DNA of 64,000 bases from JAGRMG01 sp047975215 (GCA_047975215.1 JBKEDD010000096.1:29180-93179), one strand, 5' to 3'. Counted from the first letter of the stretch, positions 7,969 through 17,468 are shown. Notes: generated from the letters alone by a model not told the origin. Translations and numbers: made by a program.

Positions 7969-10707
7969 ATGAAAGACCACAGTGGATCCGTCACCGAAAG
8001 CGTTTCCTCCTACTGTTTCCAATGCGTGTCGGGCCCCGACCTCATGAAGGTCGACGTGATCGACGGCGTGCCGGTGCAGATCCGCCCGAACGGGTCCGCG
8101 GCCGATATTCATCCCGCCCATGGCAAGGTCTGCGTCAAGGCGTTCGGCCTGATCCAGAAGACCAACAACCCGCACCGCATCACCACGCCCATGATCCGCA
8201 CCAACCCGAAGAAGGGGCGCGATCAGGATCCGGGCTGGCGCGAGGCGACATGGGATGAGGCGCTGGAACTGATCTGCGGCAAGCTGCGCGAGGTTCAGGC
8301 CAAGGGCCTGAAGGACGAAAGCGGCTTTGCCCGGGTCGCCGCCAGTTTCGGCGGCGGCGGTACCTCGACCCAGTACATGGGCACGTTTCCGGCGTTCCTG
8401 AAGGCCTGGGGCGTGGTCGACATGAGCTTTGGCAGCGGCCAGGGCGTCAAGTGCTACCACTCCGAACACCTGTACGGCGAATTCTGGCATCGCGCCTTCA
8501 CCGTGTCGCCCGATACGCCGATGGTCGAGATGGTGATTTCCTTCGGCGCCAATGTCGAGGCGTCGGGCGGGGTCTGCGGCGTGCGCCGCCATGCCGATGC
8601 CCGCGACCGCGGCGTAAAGAAGGTGCAGGTAGAGCCGCATCTTTCGGTAACCGGGGGCTGTTCGGCGCAATGGGTGCCGATCCGGCCCAAGACAGACCCG
8701 GCCTTCATGTTCGCCATGGTGCATGTGCTGCTGCACGAGGTCGAACGCGACCGGCTGGACGTTCCGTTTCTCAAGGACCGCTCGTCCTCGCCTTATCTGG
8801 TCGCGCCCAACGGTTTCTACCTGCGCGACCCGGAAACCCGCAAGCCGCTGATGTGGGATCTTGGGCGCGGCGCGGCGGTGCCGTTCGACACCCCCGGCGC
8901 CGACCCGGCGCTTGAGGGGGAATTCACCGTCTCGGGAATCGAGATCGGCGCCGACGATGCCGAGTGGACACATGACGGCGCGACCGTGCGCCCGGCATTC
9001 GCGCATCTGGTCGAGCATGTGAAGCCCTACAGCCCCGAATGGGCCGCCGAGATCTGCGACGTCAAGGCCGATGTGATCCGCCAGACCGCGCTGGATTTCC
9101 TGCATCACGCCCATGTCGGCGAGACCGTCGACATAAACGGCCACGAGATGCCGTTCCGGCCGGTGGCGATTTCGCTGGGCAAGACGGTCAGCAACGGCTG
9201 GGGCGGGTACGAATGTGCCTGGGCGCGCACGCTGATGGCGGTGCTGATCGGCGGGCTCGAGGTGCCGGGCGGCACACTGGGGACCACGGTGCGCCTGAAC
9301 CGCCCCGCCGACAACCGCTGGTCGAGCGTCGTGCCCGGCGAGGACGGGTTCATGAACTACCCCATGAACCGCACCCGCAAGGGCGAATGGGAAAGCCACC
9401 CCAACGCCCGCCACGGGCACCAGTCGCTGATTCCGCTGGCGGCGAACTCGCCCTGGAGCCAGGCGCTTGGCCCGACCCATCTGGCCTGGATGGCGCAGGC
9501 CGAAGGGTTCGAGCATATGCCCAAACCCACAGCGCCCGATGTCTGGTTCGTCTATCGCACCAACCCGGCCATTTCCTTCTGGGACACCAAGGCGGTGGGC
9601 GAGGCGATGGCGAAGTTTCCCTTCACCGTCTGTTTCGCCTACACGCTGGACGAAACCAACCATACGGCCGACGTTCTGCTGCCCGAATGCACCGACCTGG
9701 AAGGGCTGCAACTGATCCGCATCGGCGGGTCGAAATATGTCGAGCAGTTCTGGGAGCATCAAGGCTTTGCGCTGCGCGATCCGGCGGCGAAACCGATGGG
9801 CGATTCGCGCGACTTCACCTGGATCGCCACGCAGATCGCCAAGGGCACCGGGCTTCTGGGCGCCTATAACAAGGCGATCAGCAGCGGCGCCGCCGGGGTA
9901 CGTCTGTTCGGCGAGAACTACGATTTCTCGCTCGATTCCGAGACCGAGCATACGGTCGAGGATATCTGGGACCGTTCGTGCCGCGCCGCGAGCGCCGAAC
10001 TGACCGATGGCGCCGAGACGCAGGGGCTCGACTATTTCCGCGAACACGGGTTCCGTACCAAGCCGTTTCCCAAGGAACGCTGGTATCTCTACCCGGTGAT
10101 GATCGAACAGGGCCTGCGTTTCGAACTGCCCTATCAGGAGCGGCTTTTGCGGATCGGGCAGGAACTGGGCGCGCGGCTGCACGAGGCCGGAATCACCTGG
10201 TGGGATTCGCAGCTGCGCGAATACGAGGCGATGCCGCACTACCAGGATTTGCCGGGCCTGTGGGAGGGCGCGCAGGAACGCCAGTTCAACGTCAAGATCG
10301 AAGACTATCCGTTCTGGCTGCTGACGGCGCGGTCGATGCAGTATTCCTGGGGCGGCAATGCCGGCCTGCAGATGATCCGCGAGGTCGCCTCGAACGTGGT
10401 CGGCCATGGCGGCGTGATGATGAACCCGGCCGCCGCCCGCAAGCTCGGCGTCAGCGAGGGCGAACGGGTCGAGATCTCCTCGCCCGTGGGCAAGACCGAG
10501 GGCGCGGTGATCCTGCGCCACGGCATCCGCCCCGACGTGTTGTTGATGATCGGCCAGTTCGACCATTGGAAGACGCCGTTCGCCAAGGATCTGAAAACGC
10601 CGTCGATGAACGGCCTGATGCCGATGTCACTTGAACTGACCGACGCCACCGGGTCCGGGTCGGACCTCGTCAAGGTGGCGGTGAAGAAGATCGGAGGCCG
10701 CAAATGA
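7969..10707 (+). CDS. padB: Phenylacetyl-CoA:acceptor oxidoreductase, molybdopterin subunit PadB-like
   Basis: 912-residue molybdopterin oxidoreductase of the DMSO-reductase superfamily. The N-terminus carries an iron-sulfur motif with Cys16, Cys19 and Cys55, but the usual third Cys is absent (CFQCVSGPD), leaving Asp24 as a possible ligand. The C-terminal molybdopterin dinucleotide-binding domain is about residues 780-905 (HGGVMMNPAAARKLGV). No Tat signal peptide is seen, so the enzyme stays in the cytoplasm, as needed for a CoA-ester substrate. PadB of Thauera and Aromatoleum oxidises phenylacetyl-CoA to phenylglyoxylate in four-electron steps. The next gene supplies the Fe-S and membrane subunits, followed by phenylacetate-CoA ligase; this context, not the motif alone, gives the substrate. 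Confidence 0.82.
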   Translation: MKDHSGSVTESVSSYCFQCVSGPDLMKVDVIDGVPVQIRPNGSAADIHPAHGKVCVKAFGLIQKTNNPHRITTPMIRTNPKKGRDQDPGWREATWDEALELICGKLREVQAKGLKDESGFARVAASFGGGGTSTQYMGTFPAFLKAWGVVDMSFGSGQGVKCYHSEHLYGEFWHRAFTVSPDTPMVEMVISFGANVEASGGVCGVRRHADARDRGVKKVQVEPHLSVTGGCSAQWVPIRPKTDPAFMFAMVHVLLHEVERDRLDVPFLKDRSSSPYLVAPNGFYLRDPETRKPLMWDLGRGAAVPFDTPGADPALEGEFTVSGIEIGADDAEWTHDGATVRPAFAHLVEHVKPYSPEWAAEICDVKADVIRQTALDFLHHAHVGETVDINGHEMPFRPVAISLGKTVSNGWGGYECAWARTLMAVLIGGLEVPGGTLGTTVRLNRPADNRWSSVVPGEDGFMNYPMNRTRKGEWESHPNARHGHQSLIPLAANSPWSQALGPTHLAWMAQAEGFEHMPKPTAPDVWFVYRTNPAISFWDTKAVGEAMAKFPFTVCFAYTLDETNHTADVLLPECTDLEGLQLIRIGGSKYVEQFWEHQGFALRDPAAKPMGDSRDFTWIATQIAKGTGLLGAYNKAISSGAAGVRLFGENYDFSLDSETEHTVEDIWDRSCRAASAELTDGAETQGLDYFREHGFRTKPFPKERWYLYPVMIEQGLRFELPYQERLLRIGQELGARLHEAGITWWDSQLREYEAMPHYQDLPGLWEGAQERQFNVKIEDYPFWLLTARSMQYSWGGNAGLQMIREVASNVVGHGGVMMNPAAARKLGVSEGERVEISSPVGKTEGAVILRHGIRPDVLLMIGQFDHWKTPFAKDLKTPSMNGLMPMSLELTDATGSGSDLVKVAVKKIGGRK

Positions 10708-12305
10708 CCCGCTGGGCGATCGTGGCGGACCTGAACCGCTGTGTCGGCTGCCAGACCTGCACGGCGGCCTGCAAGCACGCCAACAACACCGCGCCCGACG
10801 TGCAGTGGCGCAAGGTGCTGGATTTCGAGACCGGCGAATTTCCCGATGTGCGCCGCGCCTTCGTGCCGGTGGGCTGCATGCATTGCGAGGAACCCTCCTG
10901 CATGGATGTCTGCCCCTCGACGGCGACGTTCAAGCGCGAGGACGGTATCGTCGGCATCAACTACGATATCTGCCTGGGCTGCGCCTATTGCGCCGTGTCC
11001 TGCCCCTATCAGGCGCGGTTCCGGGTGGACGAACCCGCCGCCGCCTTCGGCAAGGATCTCAGGATGCGCCACGAGACCAAGCGCGAGGATCCCGCACGGC
11101 TGAGCGTTGCGCAGAAATGCACCCTTTGCGTGGACCGGATCGACGAGGGCCTGGCCGCCGGGCTGACCCCGGGCGTGGACATGGCCGCGACCCCGGCCTG
11201 TGTCGCCTCGTGCATCTCGGGGGCGCTGGCAATGGGCGACCTCGACGACCCCGAAAGCAACGTTTCGCGGCTCTTGCGCGAAAAGCGCCATTTCCGCATG
11301 CACGAGGAACTGGGCAACGGGCCGGGGTTCCACTATCTCTACGATGGCGAAATCGCCGATCATACGCCGATCGAACCGGCGCCGATGGAGGCCAATCCGG
11401 TGGGGCTGGCGGCGGTGTCGCCCAAGCTTCAGAAGAACTGGGACTGGCGCGCGGCGGCGAACTTTACCTTCGGGGGAACCGGTACCGGGCTTTTCGCCGC
11501 GACGATGGTGGCGGGGCTGTTCGCGCCCGTGATCTGGCTGGCGGTCTTCGCCGCGCTGGCGTTCACCGGCGCGGGGCTGTTCTGCGTCTGGCTGGAAATC
11601 GGGCGGCCGTGGCGGTTTCTCAACGTGTTCCGCAACCCGCGCACAAGCTGGATGTCGCGCGAAGCGATTGCCGCGATCCCGTTCTTCGGGCTGGGCGGGC
11701 TGTCCTGGCTTCTGGCGGCGCCCGCGCTTGGGTGGCTGGCGGCGGCCTGCGGCATGTTCTTCCTTTATTGCCAGGCCCGCATTCTGCGCGCCGCCAAGGG
11801 TATTCCGGCCTGGCGCCAGCCCGGCATCGTTCCGCTGATCGTCGCCACCGGCCTGACCGAGGGTGTCGGCCTGTGGACGGTTGCCGCCGCCATCTGGAGC
11901 GCCGCGACCGGCGCGCCGCTGGTGCCGCTGACGGTCGCCGCCGTTGCGTTGGCCGTGCTGATCGGGCTGCGTGCGCTGGCCTGGAAAAACTATCGCGCCG
12001 CCCTGGGGAACACGGGCGCGCCGACGCAGGTATTCGCGATCCTGGACAGCCCGCGGGCGGCACTGTTCGCGCTGCCCCAGGCGGGTCTGGCCGCGCTCGC
12101 GCTGCTGGCGCTGGCGGTGCCGGCGGGTCTTGGCGCGCCGCTGCTGGCGCTTGCCGGTCTGGGCGCGGCGCTCAGCGGATGGCTGTTCAAGTACACGCTG
12201 ATCACGAAAGCCGCGTACAATCAGGGTTACGCATTGGAGAGAATGCCCGCCCGGGGTGCTGGCCTGAGCGCCCCAGGAATCAAGCCGGGGTGGGCGAAAG
12301 CCTGA
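10704..12305 (+). CDS. padC: Fused Fe-S and membrane-anchor subunit of phenylacetyl-CoA oxidoreductase (PadC-PadD fusion)
   Basis: 533 residues in two parts. Residues 1-about 240 are a DmsB/NrfC-type ferredoxin with four Cys clusters (Cys13-16-19-23 first; then CMHCEEPSCMDVC, CLGCAYCAVSC and CTLC...CVASC), enough for four [4Fe-4S] centres. Residues about 250-515 contain around eight hydrophobic helices of the NrfD/DmsC anchor type. In Thauera-type systems these are the separate PadC and PadD proteins; here they form one chain. The subunit should pass electrons from PadB to the quinone pool. It overlaps padB by 4 bp (ATGA), so the two are coupled. The reading frame is open throughout, which argues against a sequencing-error join. 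Confidence 0.82.
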   Translation: MTRWAIVADLNRCVGCQTCTAACKHANNTAPDVQWRKVLDFETGEFPDVRRAFVPVGCMHCEEPSCMDVCPSTATFKREDGIVGINYDICLGCAYCAVSCPYQARFRVDEPAAAFGKDLRMRHETKREDPARLSVAQKCTLCVDRIDEGLAAGLTPGVDMAATPACVASCISGALAMGDLDDPESNVSRLLREKRHFRMHEELGNGPGFHYLYDGEIADHTPIEPAPMEANPVGLAAVSPKLQKNWDWRAAANFTFGGTGTGLFAATMVAGLFAPVIWLAVFAALAFTGAGLFCVWLEIGRPWRFLNVFRNPRTSWMSREAIAAIPFFGLGGLSWLLAAPALGWLAAACGMFFLYCQARILRAAKGIPAWRQPGIVPLIVATGLTEGVGLWTVAAAIWSAATGAPLVPLTVAAVALAVLIGLRALAWKNYRAALGNTGAPTQVFAILDSPRAALFALPQAGLAALALLALAVPAGLGAPLLALAGLGAALSGWLFKYTLITKAAYNQGYALERMPARGAGLSAPGIKPGWAKA

Positions 12306-12354
12306 TCCGGCGCCGCCAGGCCGGATCGGGATGTGGAAATGGGAGGACCATCAC

Positions 12355-13677
12355 ATGCTGGTAGTAAACAAACCCGATAACGGGTTCATGTTCGATCGCG
12401 AGGCCGAGACCATGTCGCGCGCCGCGATCGCCGAGGTGCAGGCCGAACGCCTGCGCTGGTCGCTGGAGCGCGCCTACGAGAACGTGCCGCATTACCGCGC
12501 GGCGTTTGACAAGGCGGGCGTCAAGCCCGGCGACCTGAAAAGCACCGCCGACCTGGCGCGCTTTCCCTTCACCGTGAAGACCGACCTGCGCGACAACTAT
12601 CCGTTCCGGATTTTCGCCATGCCGCTGGATCAGCTGGCGCGCGTGCATGCCTCGTCCGGCACCACCGGAAAGCCGACGGTGGTGGGCTATTCCAAGGGCG
12701 ATCTGGGCCGTTGGGCCGAGCTGATGGCACGCTCCATGGCCGGTGCCGGAATCCGCCCCGGCGATCTGGTGCACAACGCCTATGGCTACGGGCTGTTCAC
12801 CGGCGGGCTGGGCGCGCATTACGGCGCCGAACGGCTGGGTTGCGTGGTGGTACCGGTCTCGGGCGGGGGCACCGAACGCCAGGTGACGCTGCTCAAGGAT
12901 TTCGGCGCCAAGGCGCTGCTTTCGACGCCGTCCTATGCGCTGAACATCGTCGAGGTTGCCGAAAAGATGGGCGTCGATATCGCCGCCCTGCCGGTGCACC
13001 GGGCATTGTTCGGGGCCGAACCGTGGTCGAACGAGATGCGCGCCGAACTGGACCGCCGCCTTGGGGTGAAATCGGTCGATGTCTACGGTCTTTCCGAGAT
13101 CATGGGCCCCGGCGTGGCCTGCGAATGCGACACCGAACGCAACGGTCTGCACGGCTGGGAAGACCATTTCCTGTTCGAGATCATCGACCCGGAGACGCTT
13201 GAGCCGCTGCCGATGGGCGAGACCGGCGAACTGGTTATCACCACGCTGACGAAAGAAGCGATGCCGGTGGTGCGCTACCGCACCCGCGATATCACGCGGC
13301 TGACCGACGAGCCGTGTTCGTGCGGGCGCAGCCATGTGCGGATCATGCGGGTGGACGGGCGCGACGACGACATGATGATCATCCGCGGCGTCAACGTCTA
13401 TCCCAGCCAGATCGAATCGGTTCTGGTGGGGCTTGCCGGGCTTTCGCCGCACTACCAGATCCGGCGCTTCAAGGAAGGGCCGCTGGAAAGTGTCGGCGTC
13501 GATGTCGAGGTGCTGCCGGATCTGGGCACCGCACCCGAGACCCTCGCCGCCAAGGCCGCCGAGGTGCGCCATCACATCAAGTCGATCATCGGCGTGACCT
13601 GCGAGGTAATCGCCAAGGCACCCGGCGAAGTGCCACGCTCGGAAGGCAAGGCGGTGCGGGTCGTCGATCTGCGCTAG
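12355..13677 (+). CDS. paaK: Phenylacetate-CoA ligase (PaaK/PadJ type)
   Basis: 440-residue AMP-forming ligase of the PaaK family, shorter than ordinary acyl-CoA synthetases as usual for this group. The P-loop is HASSGTTGKPTVV (about residue 93); VYGLSEIMGPG and the C-terminal DDMMIIRGVNVYPSQIE are family signatures. It activates phenylacetate with ATP and CoA to phenylacetyl-CoA, the substrate of the preceding oxidoreductase. The ATG at 12355 is preferred to that at 12331 because the GGGAGG ribosome site lies between them. It ends the pad gene run and is followed by a TRAP transporter 145 bp downstream. Confidence 0.9.
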   Translation: MLVVNKPDNGFMFDREAETMSRAAIAEVQAERLRWSLERAYENVPHYRAAFDKAGVKPGDLKSTADLARFPFTVKTDLRDNYPFRIFAMPLDQLARVHASSGTTGKPTVVGYSKGDLGRWAELMARSMAGAGIRPGDLVHNAYGYGLFTGGLGAHYGAERLGCVVVPVSGGGTERQVTLLKDFGAKALLSTPSYALNIVEVAEKMGVDIAALPVHRALFGAEPWSNEMRAELDRRLGVKSVDVYGLSEIMGPGVACECDTERNGLHGWEDHFLFEIIDPETLEPLPMGETGELVITTLTKEAMPVVRYRTRDITRLTDEPCSCGRSHVRIMRVDGRDDDMMIIRGVNVYPSQIESVLVGLAGLSPHYQIRRFKEGPLESVGVDVEVLPDLGTAPETLAAKAAEVRHHIKSIIGVTCEVIAKAPGEVPRSEGKAVRVVDLR

Positions 13678-13822
13678 ACGAGGCGGCGCCCGACAGTCGC
13701 CATGCCCCGGAATCTTGGCGCCGATGGCAAGGAACGTTGCCTGACGCGAAAGAAACGCCGCCGTTCCGGCGGTTTGCCGGCCGCGCCCCGCAAGCGCGGC
13801 CAATCACAGGAGGAATACACCA

Positions 13823-14800
13823 ATGAAACGACTCGTCGTCGCCATTGCCGCGCTTGCGGCAAGTGCCGGGCTGTCCACCGGACCCGCCGCCGCCCAGGAG
13901 GCCCAGTTGCAGGCCGCCAGCTGCTTTCCGCAGGGATCGTTCTTCTCGAAACGCTTCGAAAGCTTCATCGACGAGGTCAACGAACGCGGCAAGGGCGTCG
14001 TGCAGATCAACTATGTCGGGGGCGCGCCCGCGATCGGCAGCCAGCTGACCGTGGTGCAGAAGGTCGCCCAGGGGGTCTATGACCTGAATTCATGCACCGG
14101 ATCGTACTTTCAGAACGTGGTGCCCGAAGCCGCCGCCTGGAAGCTGCTGGAAAACACGCCCACCGAGATTCGCAAGAACGGCGGCTGGGACTTCATGAAC
14201 AAGATTCACAACGCCAAGAACCTGGAAGTGCTGGCGCGCCACCATTTCGGCACCAACTTCTATCTGTTCCTGGCGCCGGGTCATGCCATCGACAAGCCGG
14301 ACCTGACCGGGCTGCATCTGCGCACCGCGCCTATCTATACCAACTTCTTCAAGAATCTCGGCGCGACCACGCAGGATACCAGCATCACCGACATCTTCAC
14401 GCTGATGGAGAACGGTACCGTCAAGGGCTATGGCTGGCCGGTTCTGGGCCATCAGCCGGGTTGGGAGACCGTCACCAAGTACCGGGTCGAGCCGGGGTTC
14501 TACGATGTCGATCTGGTGATGCTCGCCAACAAGCGCGCCTGGGACAGCGTGTCCGACGAGGCGCGGGCGCTGATGTCCGAGGTCGCGCTCAAGCTTGAGC
14601 TGGACGCGATCGCCAACGATCCCGCGCTGAACCAGGGGGTCGCGGCCAAGCAGGTCGAGGCCGGGTTCGAGGTGATCGAGTTCACCGGCGCGGACCGCGA
14701 CGCCTGGCTGAGCGCGGCGCGTGAGGCCGGCTGGGAAGGCGTGAACGCCATCAGCCCCGAAAACGGGCCTAAGCTGCGCGAATATTTCGCCAGCGAATAA
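13823..14800 (+). CDS. dctP: TRAP transporter solute-binding protein (DctP family)
   Basis: 325-residue periplasmic binding protein with a Sec signal peptide of about 24 residues (basic MKR start, hydrophobic core, AAA-QEA cleavage region). The mature part is a DctP/TAXI-like binding fold with the family motif LTGLHLRTAPIY near residue 165. It captures a carboxylate ligand for the DctQM membrane subunits that follow. Its place after phenylacetate-CoA ligase suggests phenylacetate or a related aromatic acid, but no ligand-specific residue can be read from the sequence. An AGGAGG ribosome site precedes the ATG. A 9-bp hairpin after the stop fits excess expression of the binding protein. Confidence 0.85.
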   Translation: MKRLVVAIAALAASAGLSTGPAAAQEAQLQAASCFPQGSFFSKRFESFIDEVNERGKGVVQINYVGGAPAIGSQLTVVQKVAQGVYDLNSCTGSYFQNVVPEAAAWKLLENTPTEIRKNGGWDFMNKIHNAKNLEVLARHHFGTNFYLFLAPGHAIDKPDLTGLHLRTAPIYTNFFKNLGATTQDTSITDIFTLMENGTVKGYGWPVLGHQPGWETVTKYRVEPGFYDVDLVMLANKRAWDSVSDEARALMSEVALKLELDAIANDPALNQGVAAKQVEAGFEVIEFTGADRDAWLSAAREAGWEGVNAISPENGPKLREYFASE

Positions 14801-14812
14801 GAACACAACCGT

Positions 14813-14836
14813 GGGCGGCCCGGCGCAGGGCCGCCC
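14813..14836 (+). terminator. Hairpin between dctP and dctQ (partial terminator/attenuator)
   Basis: GGGCGGCCC at 14813-14821 pairs perfectly with GGGCCGCCC at 14828-14836 over a 6-nt loop, with only a weak following T-run (CTTTC). It lies between binding-protein and membrane genes of one operon, the usual place for a structure that stabilises the dctP message or reduces read-through. Confidence 0.5.
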
Positions 14837-14868
14837 GCTTTCGCAACAATCAGGAATTGGGGGCTCGG

Positions 14869-15390
14869 ATGAACGGGTTCAGGCGTTTCGATGCGTTCAT
14901 GGGACATTTCTACTATCATCTGGGCACCGTCGTCGGGATCAGTATCGGCCTGTTCGCCGTCGCCATCTCGCTTGACCTGATCCTGCGGCTGATGAATGCC
15001 GGCAACCTGCCCGGCGTGCAGGAGGTCATCGAATATGCCATGTTCGCCGGCGTCTTCCTGTCCGCGCCCTGGGCCTTGCGCATCGGCGCGCATGTGCGGG
15101 TCGATCTGCTGATCGGGGCGCTGCCCGCCACGCTGGCCCGAACGCTCGATCAGATCCTGGACGTGACGGGTCTGGCGATTTGCCTGATTCTGCTCTGGTT
15201 CGGCGGCATCAACCTGAAAACCGCCTACATATTCAACTCGACACAGATGAAATACTACAACGTCCCCGAATGGTGGCTGCTGAGCGTCTTTGTCGTAAGC
15301 TTTTCGCTTTTGTCGCTGGAATTCGTCAGCCGCATGCTGCGCGGCGGCACCGCCCCCGAAAAGGGCCAGCACGCCACCGGGGGGTTCTGA
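14869..15390 (+). CDS. dctQ: TRAP transporter small membrane subunit (DctQ family)
   Basis: 173-residue membrane protein with four predicted helices (about residues 18-40, 50-68, 88-110 and 128-150), the DctQ architecture. It bridges the large permease and is required for sodium-coupled uptake in TRAP systems. The ATG at 14869 is chosen over an in-frame TTG at 14857. It is 3 bp from the dctM start, so the two are co-translated. The ligand is unknown; the operon context suggests an aromatic acid. Confidence 0.82.
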   Translation: MNGFRRFDAFMGHFYYHLGTVVGISIGLFAVAISLDLILRLMNAGNLPGVQEVIEYAMFAGVFLSAPWALRIGAHVRVDLLIGALPATLARTLDQILDVTGLAICLILLWFGGINLKTAYIFNSTQMKYYNVPEWWLLSVFVVSFSLLSLEFVSRMLRGGTAPEKGQHATGGF

Positions 15391-15393
15391 ACG

Positions 15394-16713
15394 ATGGTCA
15401 TGGAATGGTACTGGGCGCTGGCGATTCTGCTGGGCGGCGCCGTCGGGCTGCTGCTGCTGGGTCTGCCGGTGGTGTTCGCCTTCTTCGCCGCCAACCTTGC
15501 CGGGGCGTGGTTCTTCATGCGCGGCGAGGTCGGGCTAAGCCTCATCCCCATCGAATATGCGCTGTCGATCGCGCAATTCAGCCTGGTGCCGGTCGCGCTG
15601 TTCATCCTGATGGGCGAGATCCTGTTCCAGACCGGGGTGGCGTTCCGCTCCATCAACGCCATCGACAAGCTGATCTCGGGGGTTCCGGGGCGGCTTTCGA
15701 TCGTGTCGATCGCGGGCGGTTCGGTGTTTTCGTCGCTGTCGGGTTCGACCATCGCCAATACCGCTGTCCTGGGCAACCTGCTGCTGCCCGACATGCTGAA
15801 ACGGGGCTATCATCCGACGCTGGCGCTGGGTCCGATCATGGCGGTGGGCGGCATCGCAATGCTGATCCCGCCCTCATCGCTGGCGGTGCTGCTGGCCAGC
15901 CTCGCCGAACGCTCGATCACCGATCTGCTGCTGGCCGGGGTGGTTCCCGGCATCCTGATGCTGGTCCTGTTCGTGCTTTACGTCGTGGTGCGCTGCAAGC
16001 TCAACCCGTCGCTGGCGCCAAAGTTCGAAGAGGAACGCCCGACCGGCTGGGCGCGCTGGAAGCCGCTGTTCGTCGATGTCATGCCGTTGTTCACCATCTT
16101 CGCCGTGGTGGTCGGTTCGATCTTCTTTCGCATCGCCGCGCCGGAAGAGGCCGCGGCACTGGGCTGCATCGCGGCGGTGGCGGTCAGCGCCGCCTATCGC
16201 CGGCTGACCTGGGCCAGCCTGAAAGAGGCGCTGCGCGAAACCGCCAAGATCAACGTGATGCTGCTGTTCATCATCGCCGGGTCAATGACCTTTGCGCAGG
16301 TTCTGCAAATCTCGGGTGCGACCAGCGGTGTGCTTGAACTGATTTCCTCGATCTCGTTCAACCAGTTCGCCGCCATGGCGGTCATGATGCTGCTGCTGCT
16401 GTTCCTGGGTTGTTTCCTCGATCAGATCAGCATGATCCTGCTGACGCTGCCGTTCTTCCTGCCGATCGCGGATTCGCTGGGCATGAACTCGACCTGGCTG
16501 ATGGTGATGATGCTGATCGCCATGGAAATCAGCCTGCTGACACCGCCGTTCGGGTTGCTTCTGTTCGTGATGAAGGGCGTCGCGCCGTCCGACATCAAGA
16601 TCACCCAGATCTATCGCGCCGCGATTCCCTTCATCCTTCTGGAACTGTCGGTGATGGCGCTGCTTATCGCCTTCCCGATCGTCGCGCTTTGGCTGCCGGG
16701 AATGCTCAGATAG
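15394..16713 (+). CDS. dctM: TRAP transporter large permease (DctM family)
   Basis: 439-residue polytopic permease of the DctM family, about 12 transmembrane helices. Family signatures include SGSTIANTAVLG in the middle and LITPP-like LLTPPFGLLLF near residue 384. It performs sodium-dependent transport of the ligand delivered by the binding protein at 13823. The gene ends at 16713 and overlaps by 8 bp the 3' end of the oppositely oriented gene at 16706, so the two transcripts converge with no terminator space between them. Confidence 0.88.
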   Translation: MVMEWYWALAILLGGAVGLLLLGLPVVFAFFAANLAGAWFFMRGEVGLSLIPIEYALSIAQFSLVPVALFILMGEILFQTGVAFRSINAIDKLISGVPGRLSIVSIAGGSVFSSLSGSTIANTAVLGNLLLPDMLKRGYHPTLALGPIMAVGGIAMLIPPSSLAVLLASLAERSITDLLLAGVVPGILMLVLFVLYVVVRCKLNPSLAPKFEEERPTGWARWKPLFVDVMPLFTIFAVVVGSIFFRIAAPEEAAALGCIAAVAVSAAYRRLTWASLKEALRETAKINVMLLFIIAGSMTFAQVLQISGATSGVLELISSISFNQFAAMAVMMLLLLFLGCFLDQISMILLTLPFFLPIADSLGMNSTWLMVMMLIAMEISLLTPPFGLLLFVMKGVAPSDIKITQIYRAAIPFILLELSVMALLIAFPIVALWLPGMLR

Positions 16714-17443
16714 CGCGCGGCCCGGGCACCGCCTCTTGCGTCTGCCCGGGCCGCGCCGCCCCGCCGCGATGCGCCGAAGGGTCGAGCGCCGTCATGCAGA
16801 CGTATAGGCCAAAGCCGATGATCGCCAGTCCGGCGGCCTGACGCACCAGAGGGTTTGACACCCCGTGCCGCAGCGCGCCCGCGAAGGCGCCGACGGCAAG
16901 CAGCGCGGGCAGGGTGCCCAGGCCGAACGCCGCCATGATCTGCGCGCCCCGAAGCGGCGAGGCCGAGGCCATGGCCAGCGCCAGCGCGGAATAGACCAGT
17001 CCGCAGGGCAGCCAGCCCCATATCAGCCCAAGCCCGAGCGCCTGCGCGCCCGAACGGACCGGAAAGAAGGCGCGGCCCAGCGGCTCGATCCGTTTCCAGA
17101 CATGCCGCCCCGCGCGTTCCAGAACCAGCACGGCCCGCCACCAGCCGCCGAGATACAGGCCCAGGGCGATCATCATCAGCCCGGCGATCATGCGCCCGAG
17201 CGGCAGCGCGGTGCCGAAACTGGCGGTGGCGGCAAGCGCGCCAAGCAGACCGGCCAGGGTGCCGGCCGCCGCATAGCTGGCGATCCGGCCGGCATTGTAG
17301 GCCAGATGATAGCCGATGCGGCGCCCGCCCGTGGCGCGCCCGGCCCCGGCATCCAGCGCGCCGACGATGCCGCCGCACATGCCAAGGCAATGCGCCGAGC
17401 CGAGAAGGCCGATGGTCAGGGCGGTGACAAGGCTGAACTCCAT
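16706..17443 (-). CDS. SafE/UreH-like membrane protein of heme-copper oxidase biogenesis type
   Basis: 245 residues with about six hydrophobic helices. The N-terminal motif GSAHCLGMCGG and the later GWLPCGLVYSAL, each with conserved Cys, are typical of the sulfite-exporter/urease-accessory-like membrane proteins that accompany CcoI-type copper ATPases. Such proteins are thought to help copper or thiol handling during oxidase assembly. It lies 25 bp after the Cu+ ATPase on the same strand, and these two genes are divergent from the CuA-containing reductase, supporting a metal-insertion role. The exact function of the family is not settled. Confidence 0.75.
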   Translation of the reverse strand: MEFSLVTALTIGLLGSAHCLGMCGGIVGALDAGAGRATGGRRIGYHLAYNAGRIASYAAAGTLAGLLGALAATASFGTALPLGRMIAGLMMIALGLYLGGWWRAVLVLERAGRHVWKRIEPLGRAFFPVRSGAQALGLGLIWGWLPCGLVYSALALAMASASPLRGAQIMAAFGLGTLPALLAVGAFAGALRHGVSNPLVRQAAGLAIIGFGLYVCMTALDPSAHRGGAARPGQTQEAVPGPRAI

Positions 17444-17468
17444 CCGCGCCCTCCGGGGGTTTGCCGGA

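Noticed and set aside
7849..10566. 905-codon open frame on the minus strand opposite padB
   Set aside because: Antisense shadow caused by high GC: no family features, and the plus strand encodes an intact molybdoenzyme and neighbours in an operon.
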